A stretch of 64,000 bases of DNA. Source: Gordonia sp049847105 (GTDB lineage Bacteria > Actinomycetota > Actinomycetes > Mycobacteriales > Mycobacteriaceae). Positions 39,542 through 48,185 of the stretch are shown here, one piece after another; position 1 is the stretch's first letter; every line of letters starts with the position of its first letter. The notes below the pieces were generated by a model, which was not told the DNA's origin, did not search any database, and saw only the letters and a program-made list of their open reading frames with translations. Location of the stretch: NCBI RefSeq assembly GCF_049847105.1, contig NZ_JBNCNS010000003.1:496001-560000 (forward strand). The letters are read 5' to 3'. The translations under genes were made by a program, and so were the position numbers.

Positions 39542-39859
39542 CGTGTGTACGTAGAGTGCGGCACCCGCTGCCTGCGGGTATTTGGTCACGAGTTCGAGGT
39601 ATGAGAACGCTGTGAGGGTGGCCACGGCAAAGGCGATCGGGAACGGTACCCAGGCCGCGCCGCCGACCTCGCCGGCCACCTGGCCGGTGAGGGCGTAGAC
39701 GCCGGTTCCCAGGATGTCGCCGATGATGAAGAGCAGCAGCAGCTTCCATCCGAGCACAGGTCTGAGTTCGGCCTGTTCGGACTCTCCGGCGCCGGGCGCG
39801 CCGGTTTCCGCGCTGACGGTCTGTAGAGAAGCTGGACCCGATTTGACCGAATTGCGCAT
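39542..39859 (-). pseudogene. Amino-acid permease, N-terminal remnant
   Basis: From the ATG at 39859 the first 106 codons read as an APC-superfamily amino-acid permease: LGWKLLLLFIIGDILGTGVYALTGQVAGEVGGAAW, then FAVATLTAFSYLELVTKYPQAAGAALYVHT. These are the first two membrane helices with the G-x-G-x-G-type motif. Family members have about 12 helices and more than 400 residues. At 39541 homology stops abruptly and the frame enters palindromic repeats and then the antisense of the acyl-CoA ligase gene. The rest of the permease appears to have been lost by recombination at the repeat. Confidence 0.75.
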
Positions 39860-39938
39860 TATTGATCGTGCTGAGGCGGGTTCGTGGCCGTTCGGGAGCG
39901 GACGGGTGACCCCGTGCTGATTATGCGAAACTCTTCCC

Positions 39939-40685
39939 ATGAGCAACGGCACCTTGATTCTGATGCGGCATGGCGAGAGCGAGTGGAACGCGTCGAACCA
40001 GTTCACCGGCTGGGTCGATGTGGCGCTCACCGAGAAGGGCGAGGCCGAAGCGGTCCGTGCCGGTGAGTTGCTCGTCGAACACGACCTGCTGCCCGACATT
40101 CTCTACACGTCGGTGCTGCGCCGGGCGATCCAGACCGCGCAGATCGCGCTCGACAAGTCGGATCGTCACTGGATTCCGGTCAAGCGCGACTGGCGTCTCA
40201 ACGAGCGTCACTACGGCGCGCTGCAGGGCCTGAACAAGGCGGACACCCTAGAGAAGTACGGCCAGGAACAGTTCATGCTGTGGCGTCGCAGCTACGACAC
40301 CCCGCCACCGCCCATCGAGCGGGACGCCGAGTACAGCCAATCCGACGATCCGCGGTATGCCGATCTCGCCGAGGTGCCGCTGACGGAATGCCTCAAGGAC
40401 GTCGTCGCTCGCATGATCCCGTACTTCACCGAGAGCATCGCGACCGACATCAAGGCGGGCAAGACGGTGCTCGTCGCCGCCCACGGCAACTCGCTGCGCG
40501 CACTGGTGAAGTACCTCGACGACATCTCCGACGCCGACATCGCCGGCCTCAACATCCCGACCGGCAATCCGTTGCGCTACGACCTCGACGATGACCTGAA
40601 ACCCCTCAATCCCGGGGGGACCTATCTGGACCCGGAAGCCGCCGCTGCGGGCGCCGCAGCCGTTGCGGCCCAAGGGCAGAAGTAG
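39939..40685 (+). CDS. gpmA: Phosphoglycerate mutase, 2,3-BPG-dependent
   Basis: A 248-residue glycolytic enzyme interconverting 3- and 2-phosphoglycerate. The phosphohistidine motif is LILMRHGESEWN with His at residue 11; NERHYGALQGLNK is the substrate loop, and the second His is in LVAAHGNSLRALVKYLD near residue 185. WRRSYDTPPPP and GNPLRYDLDDDL are typical of dPGM. It occupies the gpm1 position before senX3–regX3, as in mycobacteria. It is divergent from the permease remnant. Confidence 0.95.
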   Translation: MSNGTLILMRHGESEWNASNQFTGWVDVALTEKGEAEAVRAGELLVEHDLLPDILYTSVLRRAIQTAQIALDKSDRHWIPVKRDWRLNERHYGALQGLNKADTLEKYGQEQFMLWRRSYDTPPPPIERDAEYSQSDDPRYADLAEVPLTECLKDVVARMIPYFTESIATDIKAGKTVLVAAHGNSLRALVKYLDDISDADIAGLNIPTGNPLRYDLDDDLKPLNPGGTYLDPEAAAAGAAAVAAQGQK

Positions 40686-40736
40686 CTCTGGCCAGCTGTA
40701 ACAAAATCGTCATGGTGCCGATGGTGTGACGCGCGC

Positions 40737-40742
40737 TACATT
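40737..40742 (+). promoter_or_regulatory. -10 box for leaderless GNAT-like gene transcript
   Basis: TACATT lies 7 nt before the ATG at 40750, with no ribosome site between. This supports that ATG over a GTG at 40726. Confidence 0.4.
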
Positions 40743-40749
40743 GGATGCC

Positions 40750-41082
40750 ATGGCGAATGTCGGGACCTTACGCATCACCCATTCCCCTGCTCAGGAGCGG
40801 TACGAAGCGATCTTGCCTGCGGATCCGGCGGCCGACGGAAGCGGCGACGAGGAGATGGTCGGCTATCTCGACTATGTCTCGGAGCCGTATCAGGTGGTGC
40901 TGACCCATACCGTCGTCCGTGAGCAGTTCAGCGGTCACGGCTATGCGGGACAACTCGTTCGGTACGTGCTCGACGACATCCGCGCGACCGGCAAGCAGGT
41001 GGTGCCGGTCTGTTCGTATGTGCAGCGCTTCATCTCACAGCACCCCGAGTATGCGGACATGGCGGTTCCGGTACCGCAGTGA
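40750..41082 (+). CDS. GNAT-like N-acetyltransferase (YidJ/GCN5-related, small)
   Basis: A 110-residue protein of the small GNAT family. The acetyl-CoA loop region is VREQFSGHGYAGQLVRYVLDDIRATGKQVVPVCSYVQRFI, with G-x-G-x-A, and it ends with HPEYADM, the usual C-terminus of this subfamily. LRITHSPAQERYEAIL and GYLDYVSEPYQVVLTHTVV form the first strands. The acceptor is unknown. It lies between gpmA and senX3 with its own -10 box. Confidence 0.8.
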   Translation: MANVGTLRITHSPAQERYEAILPADPAADGSGDEEMVGYLDYVSEPYQVVLTHTVVREQFSGHGYAGQLVRYVLDDIRATGKQVVPVCSYVQRFISQHPEYADMAVPVPQ

Positions 41083-41154
41083 TCGGCGCCCCGGACGTTC
41101 ACGGGTGACGGGACGCCCGCCGTAGCAACCACCTACCGGCGGTGTGGCGGAACG

Positions 41155-41172
41155 GTCGAACACCGGGTGAAC
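41155..41172 (-). promoter_or_regulatory. Candidate PHO box (RegX3/PhoP site) upstream of senX3
   Basis: On the minus strand GTTCACC-CGGT-GTTCGAC gives two 7-bp direct repeats 11 bp apart. The first matches the actinobacterial PHO-box unit GTTCACC exactly and the second at 5 of 7 positions. It lies 61 bp before the senX3 start, consistent with autoregulation by RegX3. Confidence 0.6.
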
Positions 41173-41220
41173 AGCCGCGGAACAATGGTCGGGAATGTGC
41201 AGTGGGCGTTTGTTGCGCCG

Positions 41221-41226
41221 TAAGCT
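41221..41226 (+). promoter_or_regulatory. -10 box for leaderless senX3 transcript
   Basis: TAAGCT lies 6 nt before the GTG at 41233, with no ribosome site between. Confidence 0.45.
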
Positions 41227-41232
41227 GCAATT

Positions 41233-42648
41233 GTGACCGTTGCATTGTTGGTCGCGGCTTTCGCGCTCGCACTGGTCTGCGGAGTGGTCGTCGGACTCGG
41301 CTGGCGCGGGCGGAACTGGAGCGCCGGCCGTGCGTGGAGACCGTTCTCCGCCCCCAGGACGAGTTCGCCGCAGGCGACCTCGGCCCAAGTGGCGACGGCA
41401 TTGCTCGAATCGCGGGTGCACGCCGCGCACGCGCCGCGCGAGGTGGACGAGGCGGCCGAGCTGCGCGACACCGATGTCGATGTGACCACCGACGACGGGC
41501 GGATGACGAAGGCCGGACTGCTGAGCCTCATCGTGCGCAACAGCGAGAGCGCGGTCGCGGTGGTGGACCGATTCCGCGACGTCGTCCTCTACAACCATCA
41601 GGCCGTCGAACTCGGTGTCGTCCGTGACCGGCTGCTCGCCGACGCCGTATGGGATGCGGCCAAAGAAGTCCTCGACACCGAGGTGGAGGCACGTTTCGAG
41701 TTCTCCCCGACCCAGTCGTCGCTCGGCTTCATCTCCACCGGGCGCACCACCGCGCGCAATGTCGAATCGGTGCGCTGTCTCGTGCGCCTCGTCGCGCACG
41801 ACGACGAGCGCTACGCCGTGGTCTTCGGCGTCGACGACACCGAACATTCCCGGGTGGAGGCGACGCGGCGCGACTTCGTCGCCAACGTCTCGCACGAGTT
41901 GAAGACCCCGGTCGGTGCGATCGGCCTGCTGGCCGAGGCCCTCCTCGAATCCTCCGACGACCCGGAGTCCGTCGAACACTTCGGACGTCGTGTGCTCGTC
42001 GAATCCGATCGCATGGGCAACATGGTCAGCGAACTCATCGCCCTCTCGCGGCTGCAGGGTGGCGAGACGTCGGAGTTCGCCAGGGTCGACGTCGACGAGT
42101 TGGTCTCCGAGGCGATCGACACCGCGACGACCACCGCCGAAGCAGCCTCGATCACCATGCGCGCGGACGAGCCGTCCGGACTCACGGTGCGCGGTGACCG
42201 CAGGCTCCTGCTGACCGCCCTGTCCAATCTCGTGGTCAACGCCATCGCGTATTCGCCTCCCCACACCACGGTCTCCATCAGTCGTCGCATCACCACCACC
42301 GAAGGACGGCCGATGGTCGCCCTGGCGGTGACCGATCGCGGCATCGGCATCGCGCCCGACGATCAGGAGCGCGTCTTCGAGAGATTTTTCCGGGTGGACA
42401 AGGCACGGTCGCGCCTCACCGGCGGCACCGGTCTGGGTCTGGCCATCGTGAAGCACGTGGCCGCCAATCACGGGGGCACCATCGGCTTGTGGAGCAAGTC
42501 CGGCACCGGATCGACGTTCACCCTCAGCATTCCGCAGGATCTGACCCCCGAGTTTCTCGACGACGATCTCGTCCTGCCCGCACACCGCGATCCGGCGTCG
42601 AACGCCGGATCGGATCATCCGAGTCGACCGAAGGAATTGCATAGGTGA
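41233..42648 (+). CDS. senX3: Phosphate-responsive sensor histidine kinase SenX3
   Basis: A 471-residue sensor kinase. One or two membrane helices at the N-terminus (VALLVAAFALALVCGVVVGLGW) precede a PAS-like domain (about 95-200). The H-box is FVANVSHELKTPVGAIGLLAEAL with phospho-acceptor His221. N-, G1- and G2-boxes are in SNLVVNAIAYSPP, TDRGIGIAPDDQERVFERFFRVD and GGTGLGLAIVKHV. SenX3 controls RegX3 in phosphate starvation through the Pst/PhoU system. The GTG start follows a -10 box by 6 nt, and a PHO-box-like site lies further upstream. The stop overlaps the regX3 start. Confidence 0.93.
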   Translation: MTVALLVAAFALALVCGVVVGLGWRGRNWSAGRAWRPFSAPRTSSPQATSAQVATALLESRVHAAHAPREVDEAAELRDTDVDVTTDDGRMTKAGLLSLIVRNSESAVAVVDRFRDVVLYNHQAVELGVVRDRLLADAVWDAAKEVLDTEVEARFEFSPTQSSLGFISTGRTTARNVESVRCLVRLVAHDDERYAVVFGVDDTEHSRVEATRRDFVANVSHELKTPVGAIGLLAEALLESSDDPESVEHFGRRVLVESDRMGNMVSELIALSRLQGGETSEFARVDVDELVSEAIDTATTTAEAASITMRADEPSGLTVRGDRRLLLTALSNLVVNAIAYSPPHTTVSISRRITTTEGRPMVALAVTDRGIGIAPDDQERVFERFFRVDKARSRLTGGTGLGLAIVKHVAANHGGTIGLWSKSGTGSTFTLSIPQDLTPEFLDDDLVLPAHRDPASNAGSDHPSRPKELHR

Positions 42649-43331
42649 CGCACGTATTGATCGTCGAGGACGAGGAATCGTTGGCCGACCCATTGGCCTT
42701 CCTGCTTCGCAAAGAGGGATTCGAGGCCAGCGTCGTCACCGACGGGGCCCAGGCGCTCACCACGTTCGACCGTGTCAGCCCGGACATCGTTCTTCTCGAC
42801 GTGATGCTGCCCGGCATGTCGGGCACCGAGATCTGCAAGTCACTGCGGGCACGGTCCGGGGTACCGGTGATCATGGTGACCGCTCGTGACAGTGAGATCG
42901 ACAAGGTCGTCGGACTCGAATTGGGCGCCGACGACTACGTGACCAAGCCGTACTCGGCGCGCGAACTGATCGCGCGCATCCGTGCGGTTCTGCGCCGCGG
43001 CGGCGACGGGGGTGAGGAGGATCTGACCATCGGCGTGCTGGAGGAGGGGCCGGTGCGGATGGACGTGGAGCGCCACACGGTCGCGGTCGACGGTCAGTCG
43101 ACCACGTTGCCGCTGAAAGAGTTCGACCTCCTCGAATACCTGCTGCGCAATGCCGGACGAGTGCTCACCCGTGGGCAGCTGATCGACCGGGTCTGGGGCG
43201 CCGACTACGTCGGTGACACCAAGACCCTCGACGTCCACGTCAAGCGTCTGCGGTCCAAGATCGAACCCGACCCGGGCACTCCCAAACACCTCGTGACGGT
43301 CCGCGGTCTGGGCTACAAGTTCGAGCCGTAG
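42645..43331 (+). CDS. regX3: Response regulator RegX3
   Basis: A 228-residue OmpR/PhoB-type regulator. The receiver domain has the acidic pocket (VEDEESLADP), phospho-acceptor Asp52 in DIVLLDVMLPGMSG, and Lys in VTKPYSARELIARI. The winged-helix DNA-binding domain is LPLKEFDLLEYLLRNAGRVLTRGQLIDRVWG … TLDVHVKRLRSKIEPDPGTPKHLVTVRGLGYKFEP. In M. tuberculosis the senX3–regX3 gap contains MIRU repeats; here the genes instead overlap by 4 bp (GTGA). Confidence 0.95.
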   Translation: MTHVLIVEDEESLADPLAFLLRKEGFEASVVTDGAQALTTFDRVSPDIVLLDVMLPGMSGTEICKSLRARSGVPVIMVTARDSEIDKVVGLELGADDYVTKPYSARELIARIRAVLRRGGDGGEEDLTIGVLEEGPVRMDVERHTVAVDGQSTTLPLKEFDLLEYLLRNAGRVLTRGQLIDRVWGADYVGDTKTLDVHVKRLRSKIEPDPGTPKHLVTVRGLGYKFEP

Positions 43332-43362
43332 TCCGCCGGGGGGAGGACTCGGCGTCCCCGCC

Positions 43363-43462
43363 GATCGTGCACAGAATCTCGCCGACCGTGCGCACGACGT
43401 CGTCGTGTCCGCACGATCGGCGAGAAACTGTACCCGGTCGGCGGAATTCTGCGCACGGTCGG
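43363..43462. repeat. 21-bp tandem repeat, family B, with inverted copies
   Basis: Two forward units (43363-43383, 43384-43404) with cores such as CGTGCACAGAATCTCGCC are followed by inverted units at 43421-43441 and 43442-43462, again with 21-bp period. The array lies between the 3' ends of regX3 and the next, convergent gene. Its opposed copies could fold into a hairpin and end transcription. Confidence 0.78.
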
Positions 43463-43497
43463 CGCGAAGGGTGGGTGTCTCGGCCTCGAGACGCAGC

Positions 43498-44352
43498 TCA
43501 GTCCTCCAGGATCTCGTATTTGATGTCGGTCTCCCGCCGGGTCGTCGCGGCGGCGGTGGCCGGGTGGATCGCGATCAGGCCCAGTCCGTTTCGGCGTCGG
43601 CACGCGGCGGCCAACTCCTCGTAGGCGCGTCGACCGATCAGCTCGGTCAGCTCCGGGCCGTAGGACTCCCAGACCTGGGTGGCGCCGACGTGCGCGTCCG
43701 GCGATCCGGAGCAGTACCACTGGAGGTCGTGTCCGCCCTCGCCCCAGCCTCGTCGGTCGAACTCGGTGATGGTGGTCTGGAGGATCTCGGTGCCGTCGGG
43801 GCGTTCCACCCAGCTCTCCTCGCGACGCATCGGGAGTTGCCAGCACACCTCGGGCTTCACGGTGAGCGGTTCGAGCCCCCGCCGCAGCGCCATCGAGTGC
43901 AATGCGCACCCGGCCCCACCCTCGAAGCCAGGTCGATTCAGAAAGATGCAGGCGCCCTTGTACTTTCGAGTCTTGAGCGCGGGTTCGTCGTCGAGGTCGC
44001 CCTCTTCGAGATAACCGCGAGGACCGAGCGGGTCCTTGCCGGAGCCCTTCTTGTGGAACTGCCAGTCGTCGGCAGTCAGCATGGCCACGCCCTCGGCCAG
44101 TTTCCGGCGGTCGTCCTTGTCGGACAGATAGGCGCCGTGACTACAGCAGCCATCGTGTTCGCGACCCTCGATGATGCCCTGGCATGCCGGCGTCCCGAAC
44201 ACGCATGTCCAGTGGGAGAGCAACCACGTCAGGTCCGCCCGGATGACGTGTTCGGAATTGTCGGGATCGATGAATTCGTACCATTCACGCGGGAAGTCGA
44301 GATCCACCTCGGGCGCAGGTTTCATGCGCGTCGATGCTTCGGTGCGGGCCAT
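43498..44352 (-). CDS. Cys-rich conserved protein (Rv0495c-like)
   Basis: A 284-residue cytoplasmic protein conserved in mycobacteria next to ppx (Rv0495c, from memory). Conserved Cys and His are in HWTCVFGTPACQGIIEGREHDGCCSHGAYLSD, KGACIFLNRPGFEGGAGCALHSMALRRGLEPLTVKPEVCWQLP. The pattern resembles the YkgJ/DUF3109 class of metal or iron-sulfur cluster proteins. It has no membrane segment and its function is unknown. ATG at 44352 was chosen; an ATG nine codons later (MKPAPEVDL) is possible. It is divergent from ppx. Confidence 0.72.
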   Translation of the reverse strand: MARTEASTRMKPAPEVDLDFPREWYEFIDPDNSEHVIRADLTWLLSHWTCVFGTPACQGIIEGREHDGCCSHGAYLSDKDDRRKLAEGVAMLTADDWQFHKKGSGKDPLGPRGYLEEGDLDDEPALKTRKYKGACIFLNRPGFEGGAGCALHSMALRRGLEPLTVKPEVCWQLPMRREESWVERPDGTEILQTTITEFDRRGWGEGGHDLQWYCSGSPDAHVGATQVWESYGPELTELIGRRAYEELAAACRRRNGLGLIAIHPATAAATTRRETDIKYEILED

Positions 44353-44456
44353 GGTGTCCACGGTAACCGTCGGCGCCGTCTTCGCGTGTCGAGCGGGGAC
44401 GTGCCACGCCGCGGACCGCTGCATGGGTCTCCGGTGTGGCGTGGTCGACGACGCAG

Positions 44457-44462
44457 TAGGGT
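44457..44462 (+). promoter_or_regulatory. -10 box for leaderless ppx transcript
   Basis: TAGGGT lies 8 nt before the GTG at 44471, with no ribosome site between. Confidence 0.45.
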
Positions 44463-44470
44463 TTGAGGAC

Positions 44471-45463
44471 GTGCGTCTAGGAGTGCTCGACGTGGGCAGC
44501 AACACGGTTCATCTGCTGGTGGTCGACGCCCACCGCGGTGGCCATCCCACCCCGATGAGTTCCACCAAATCCGTGCTGCGCCTCGCCGAGCAGATCGACG
44601 ACCGCGGCCGCCTGTCCGATCGCGCGGCAGCCAAGCTCATCGAGTCGGTGGACGAGTTCACCCACATCGCATCGTCGTCGGGCTGCGAGCAGATCATGGC
44701 CTTCGCGACGTCGGCGGTTCGCGATGCGAGCAACAGCGACGAGGTGCTCACCGAGGTCGCACGGAAGACCGGCGTGCAGGTCGCGGTGCTCTCCGGTCCC
44801 GACGAGGCGCGCCTGACGTCGTTGGCGGTGCGGCGTTGGTACGGCTGGAGCGCCGGCCGCATTCTCGCGCTCGACATCGGCGGCGGGTCGCTGGAGATGT
44901 CCAACGGGGTCGACGAGGAACCCGAGGTGGCGCTGTCGGTACCGCTCGGTGCCGGCCGGCTCACGCGGGAGTGGCTGCCCGGCGACCCGCCGGACCGCCG
45001 CCGGGTGTCGGTGCTGAGGGACTGGCTCGACGCCGAGTTGCGGCCTGCGGCGAAAGAACTCATCGACCCGGGCAAACCCGATCTTGCCGTCGGCACGTCC
45101 AAGACCTTCCGGAGTCTGGCTCGGCTGACCGGTGCGGCGCCGTCGAGTGCCGGCCCCCGTGCGAAACGGCAGCTGACGTCGAGCGGGTTGCGTCAGCTGA
45201 TCTCGTTCATCTCACGGATGACTCGTGACGATCGTGCCGAACTCGAGGGCGTGAGCGCTGACCGCGCAGGTCAGCTGGTCGCCGGCGCTCTCGTGGCGGA
45301 GGCGGCCATGCGGGCGCTGTCAGTCGATACACTTGAGATCTGTCCGTGGGCGCTGCGCGAGGGGGTCATCCTGCGTCGGCTCGATTCGGAGCCGGCGGAG
45401 TCGGCGGAGTCCATCGGAGACGGAGCCGTGGGAACCAGGGTGGTGGACCGCGGCGTTGGATGA
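44471..45463 (+). CDS. ppx: Ppx/GppA phosphatase (exopolyphosphatase)
   Basis: A 330-residue ASKHA-fold phosphatase. The P-loops are LGVLDVGSNTVHLLVVD at the N-terminus and ILALDIGGGSLEMSNG near residue 140. FATSAVRDASNSDEVL and LSGPDEARLTSLAVRRWYG are further Ppx/GppA motifs. The short, two-domain form fits M. tuberculosis Rv0496 (PPX1), which degrades short polyphosphate; GppA activity on pppGpp cannot be excluded. GTG start follows a -10 box by 8 nt. It lies just after the phosphate two-component system, a sensible functional link. Confidence 0.88.
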   Translation: MRLGVLDVGSNTVHLLVVDAHRGGHPTPMSSTKSVLRLAEQIDDRGRLSDRAAAKLIESVDEFTHIASSSGCEQIMAFATSAVRDASNSDEVLTEVARKTGVQVAVLSGPDEARLTSLAVRRWYGWSAGRILALDIGGGSLEMSNGVDEEPEVALSVPLGAGRLTREWLPGDPPDRRRVSVLRDWLDAELRPAAKELIDPGKPDLAVGTSKTFRSLARLTGAAPSSAGPRAKRQLTSSGLRQLISFISRMTRDDRAELEGVSADRAGQLVAGALVAEAAMRALSVDTLEICPWALREGVILRRLDSEPAESAESIGDGAVGTRVVDRGVG

Positions 45464-45562
45464 CCGGTGTGCCCGATCCGCAGGCGCGGAGGACATCGGA
45501 CACACACATGACGATGTCCCGCGAGGGGGCGGGTTGATCTCGAGGACGGAGAGCGCACTCTG

Positions 45563-47209
45563 ATGGCGAACGAACCGGATGCACCGGACTCACGGCCGAT
45601 CTCCGTGTCGGAGTTGCTGGCACGCAGTCGCGAGGAGGGCGGTGCCGCCACCGGCGGTGGCCGCGAGGGTCGCGGCAGGCGTCGCGTCGGCCGCGAGGGT
45701 TCGGTGTCGGTGTCGGAACTGACCGGTGAGATCCCGCGCGTCCGGTCGGCCGACCCGGCCGACGCCGGTCCCGCCGAGCCGGAGGCCGGTGGCAATCGCC
45801 GGTCGGCTCCGAAACCGCCCGCGCCGGAGGCTCGCCGCGACGACGTAGGCGCCTTCCCGCGGTCGGCGAACCCGGTCGCACGTCGCTATGCGGAGGACCG
45901 CCCGGTCGCGGACCGGGCGCCGTCGCCCTTCCCGTCGCCGAGGCCCGGTCCGGACTCGTCGGCGCCGCCGGCCGACCGGCCGTCCGGTCCCACCGCGAGC
46001 GGGATGCCCGGATATGCCTCGCCCTCCACGCGGGACTTCAGCGCCTCGTCGGTCGCCGCTCGATTCGCGCCCCAGACCGGCACCAACCGGCCGGCGCCGG
46101 CACCTCGGGGCCGTCCTTCGGCCGCCGATTCGGAGAACGCGAATGCGGTGACCGGGATCATCCCGGTGGTGGAGGATGACGACGACCTGGTGGTCGTGGA
46201 GCCCGACGACATCGACGGCTACGACCTGGCGTCCCCGTCCGGAACGGCCGAGGTGATCGAGGAAGCGCCCGAAGGGGTCGACGACTTCGAGGCCTACCGT
46301 GCGTTCGCCGACATCGGTGAGGAGCCCGAGCCCCCGAAGCGACGCTTCGGCTGGCTCAAGAACAAACCGAAGTCCGACCGGTCCACCCGTCCCGCGGCGG
46401 CGCGTGAGCGAGAGCAGGTCGCGGCCGCCGAACCAGATCTCGCCGAACCAGACCTCGCCGAACCCGACCTCGACGAACCAGACCAGGTCGTCGCGGGCAC
46501 CGACCCCGAGCCCGACGTCGACGGTCTGTCGGTGGGGCGTACCGCCGCGTTCGCCGCACCGGCCGTCGCCGAGCCGTCGGACCCCGCCGAGGCCCGGACC
46601 GAATACCTCGGTGACCTCACCAGCGGCCCGGATTTCGACACGGCTCACACCGACGCCGCACCCACCCACAACGAACCCACCGACAGCGCGCCGACCGGCA
46701 GCGCGCCCACCGGCAGCGACCTCGACGAGACCGACGGCCCCGGCCCCGACGATCTCAGCACCCGTGCGGGCCGTCGCCGCGCCGCGGCGATCGAGACCGC
46801 TCGTGCCGAGGCTCTCGACCCGGTGGCGACGACCAGCGATCGCGATGTCGCGCCGGCGACCACACCTGCGGTCACCGACGGCCACACCGACGCCGACCAC
46901 ACCGACGACCACCACACCGACGCCGAGCGCGGCACCGGCCGGAGCGAGCACTCGCCGACGGTGGCGTGGCTGTTGGTGATCGGACAGTCGATCGCCGGTC
47001 TCGCGATCGGCGTCGGATTGTTCTGGGGCTTCACCGAGCTGTGGAAGTGGAACGTCTACTTCGCGCTGGTGCTGGCCGTACTGGTGATCTTCGGGATCGT
47101 CACCTTCGCGCATCTCGTGCGGCGGACGAAAGATCTCACGACCACTCTTCTCGCGCTCGGTGTGGGACTGATCGTCACGATCGGCCCACTGGTGCTGTTG
47201 GCCACCTGA
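45563..47209 (+). CDS. Acidic, disordered protein with three C-terminal membrane helices (Rv0497-like)
   Basis: A 548-residue protein. Residues 1-460 are low complexity: basic at the start (SEGRGRRRVGREG), then Pro/Ala/Ser-rich, then acidic with DLAEPDLAEPDLDEPDQ (an internal 15-bp repeat at about 46430-46485). Three membrane helices follow at about 465-545 (VAWLLVIGQSIAGLAIGVGLFWGF; YFALVLAVLVIFGIVTFAHLV; LLALGVGLIVTIGPLVLLAT). PISVSELLARSREE and VSVSELTGEIP look like short conserved motifs. Position between ppx and the isomerase gene matches Rv0497. The function is unknown. Confidence 0.75.
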   Translation: MANEPDAPDSRPISVSELLARSREEGGAATGGGREGRGRRRVGREGSVSVSELTGEIPRVRSADPADAGPAEPEAGGNRRSAPKPPAPEARRDDVGAFPRSANPVARRYAEDRPVADRAPSPFPSPRPGPDSSAPPADRPSGPTASGMPGYASPSTRDFSASSVAARFAPQTGTNRPAPAPRGRPSAADSENANAVTGIIPVVEDDDDLVVVEPDDIDGYDLASPSGTAEVIEEAPEGVDDFEAYRAFADIGEEPEPPKRRFGWLKNKPKSDRSTRPAAAREREQVAAAEPDLAEPDLAEPDLDEPDQVVAGTDPEPDVDGLSVGRTAAFAAPAVAEPSDPAEARTEYLGDLTSGPDFDTAHTDAAPTHNEPTDSAPTGSAPTGSDLDETDGPGPDDLSTRAGRRRAAAIETARAEALDPVATTSDRDVAPATTPAVTDGHTDADHTDDHHTDAERGTGRSEHSPTVAWLLVIGQSIAGLAIGVGLFWGFTELWKWNVYFALVLAVLVIFGIVTFAHLVRRTKDLTTTLLALGVGLIVTIGPLVLLAT

Positions 47210-47217
47210 GCACCACC

Positions 47218-48141
47218 GTGACCGAGCCCGTGCCATCGCCGACACGTCCCGAGACCCGCGACATCCCCATCGGGTTGTCGACGGCCTCGGTCTATCCGCA
47301 GAACACCGAGGCGGCCTTCGCCTACGCCGCAGAACTCGGATTCGACGGCGTGGAGCTGATGGTCTGGGGCGAGGCGGTGAGTCAGGACATCCGGCACGTC
47401 GAGTACCTGTCCGAGCGCTACCAGGTGCCCGTCCTGTCGATCCACGCACCGTGTCTGCTGATCTCCCAGCGCGTCTGGGGTCGTGACCCACTGGTCAAGT
47501 TGGCGCGGTCGGTGCAGGCCGCCGAGGACCTCGGCGCCCAGACCGTGGTGGTGCATCCGCCCTTTCGCTGGCAGCGTGCCTATGTCGATGCCTTCGACGA
47601 TCTCGTCGCGGAACTCGAGGAGGACAGCGGTATCGCGATCGCGGTGGAGAACATGTTCCCGATGCGCGCCGACCGCCTGTTCGGAGCGGGTGAACGCTCG
47701 GCGCGACGTCTCGCCGGCCGCGGTGGTGGCCCCGGGCTCGCGGCTTCCGCGTTCGGCAAGTCGATCGACCCGACCGACGACGGCTACGCCAACTACACCC
47801 TGGACCTCTCCCACACCGCGACTGCGGGCGTGGACGCCCTGGCCATGTTCGACCGGATGGGATCACAGCTCAATCACCTGCACCTCGCCGACGGCGACGG
47901 CGCGGCCACCGACGAACACCTGCTCCCCGGCGACGGCAATCAGCCGTGTGCCGAGGTCTGCCGCCTTCTCGCGGCGAGCGACTTCGACGGCGCCGTTGTG
48001 CTCGAGATCACCACGAGCTCCGCCCGCAACAAACCCGAACGCAGTGCACTGTTGGCACATTCGCTAGATTTTGCGCGGCAGCATCTCCGACGGACGCTGC
48101 CCTCGGACGGCCCCGAACGGGTCCGGACCGACCACGTGTGA
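47218..48141 (+). CDS. Sugar phosphate isomerase/epimerase-like TIM-barrel protein (Rv0498-like)
   Basis: A 307-residue AP-endonuclease-2-type TIM barrel. IGLSTASVYPQNTEAAFAYAAELGFDGVELMVWG begins the barrel; SIHAPCLL, VVVHPPFRWQ, AVENMFP, YTLDLSHTATAGVD and LNHLHLADGDG contain the His, Glu and Asp expected to bind a divalent metal. The substrate is unknown. GTG start 8 nt after the previous stop; no strong ribosome site, so translational coupling is likely. Confidence 0.8.
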   Translation: MTEPVPSPTRPETRDIPIGLSTASVYPQNTEAAFAYAAELGFDGVELMVWGEAVSQDIRHVEYLSERYQVPVLSIHAPCLLISQRVWGRDPLVKLARSVQAAEDLGAQTVVVHPPFRWQRAYVDAFDDLVAELEEDSGIAIAVENMFPMRADRLFGAGERSARRLAGRGGGPGLAASAFGKSIDPTDDGYANYTLDLSHTATAGVDALAMFDRMGSQLNHLHLADGDGAATDEHLLPGDGNQPCAEVCRLLAASDFDGAVVLEITTSSARNKPERSALLAHSLDFARQHLRRTLPSDGPERVRTDHV

Positions 48142-48185
48142 ACGCGCCGGTCGAGTCCGCCCGACATGACCCAGAGAGCGGATCG

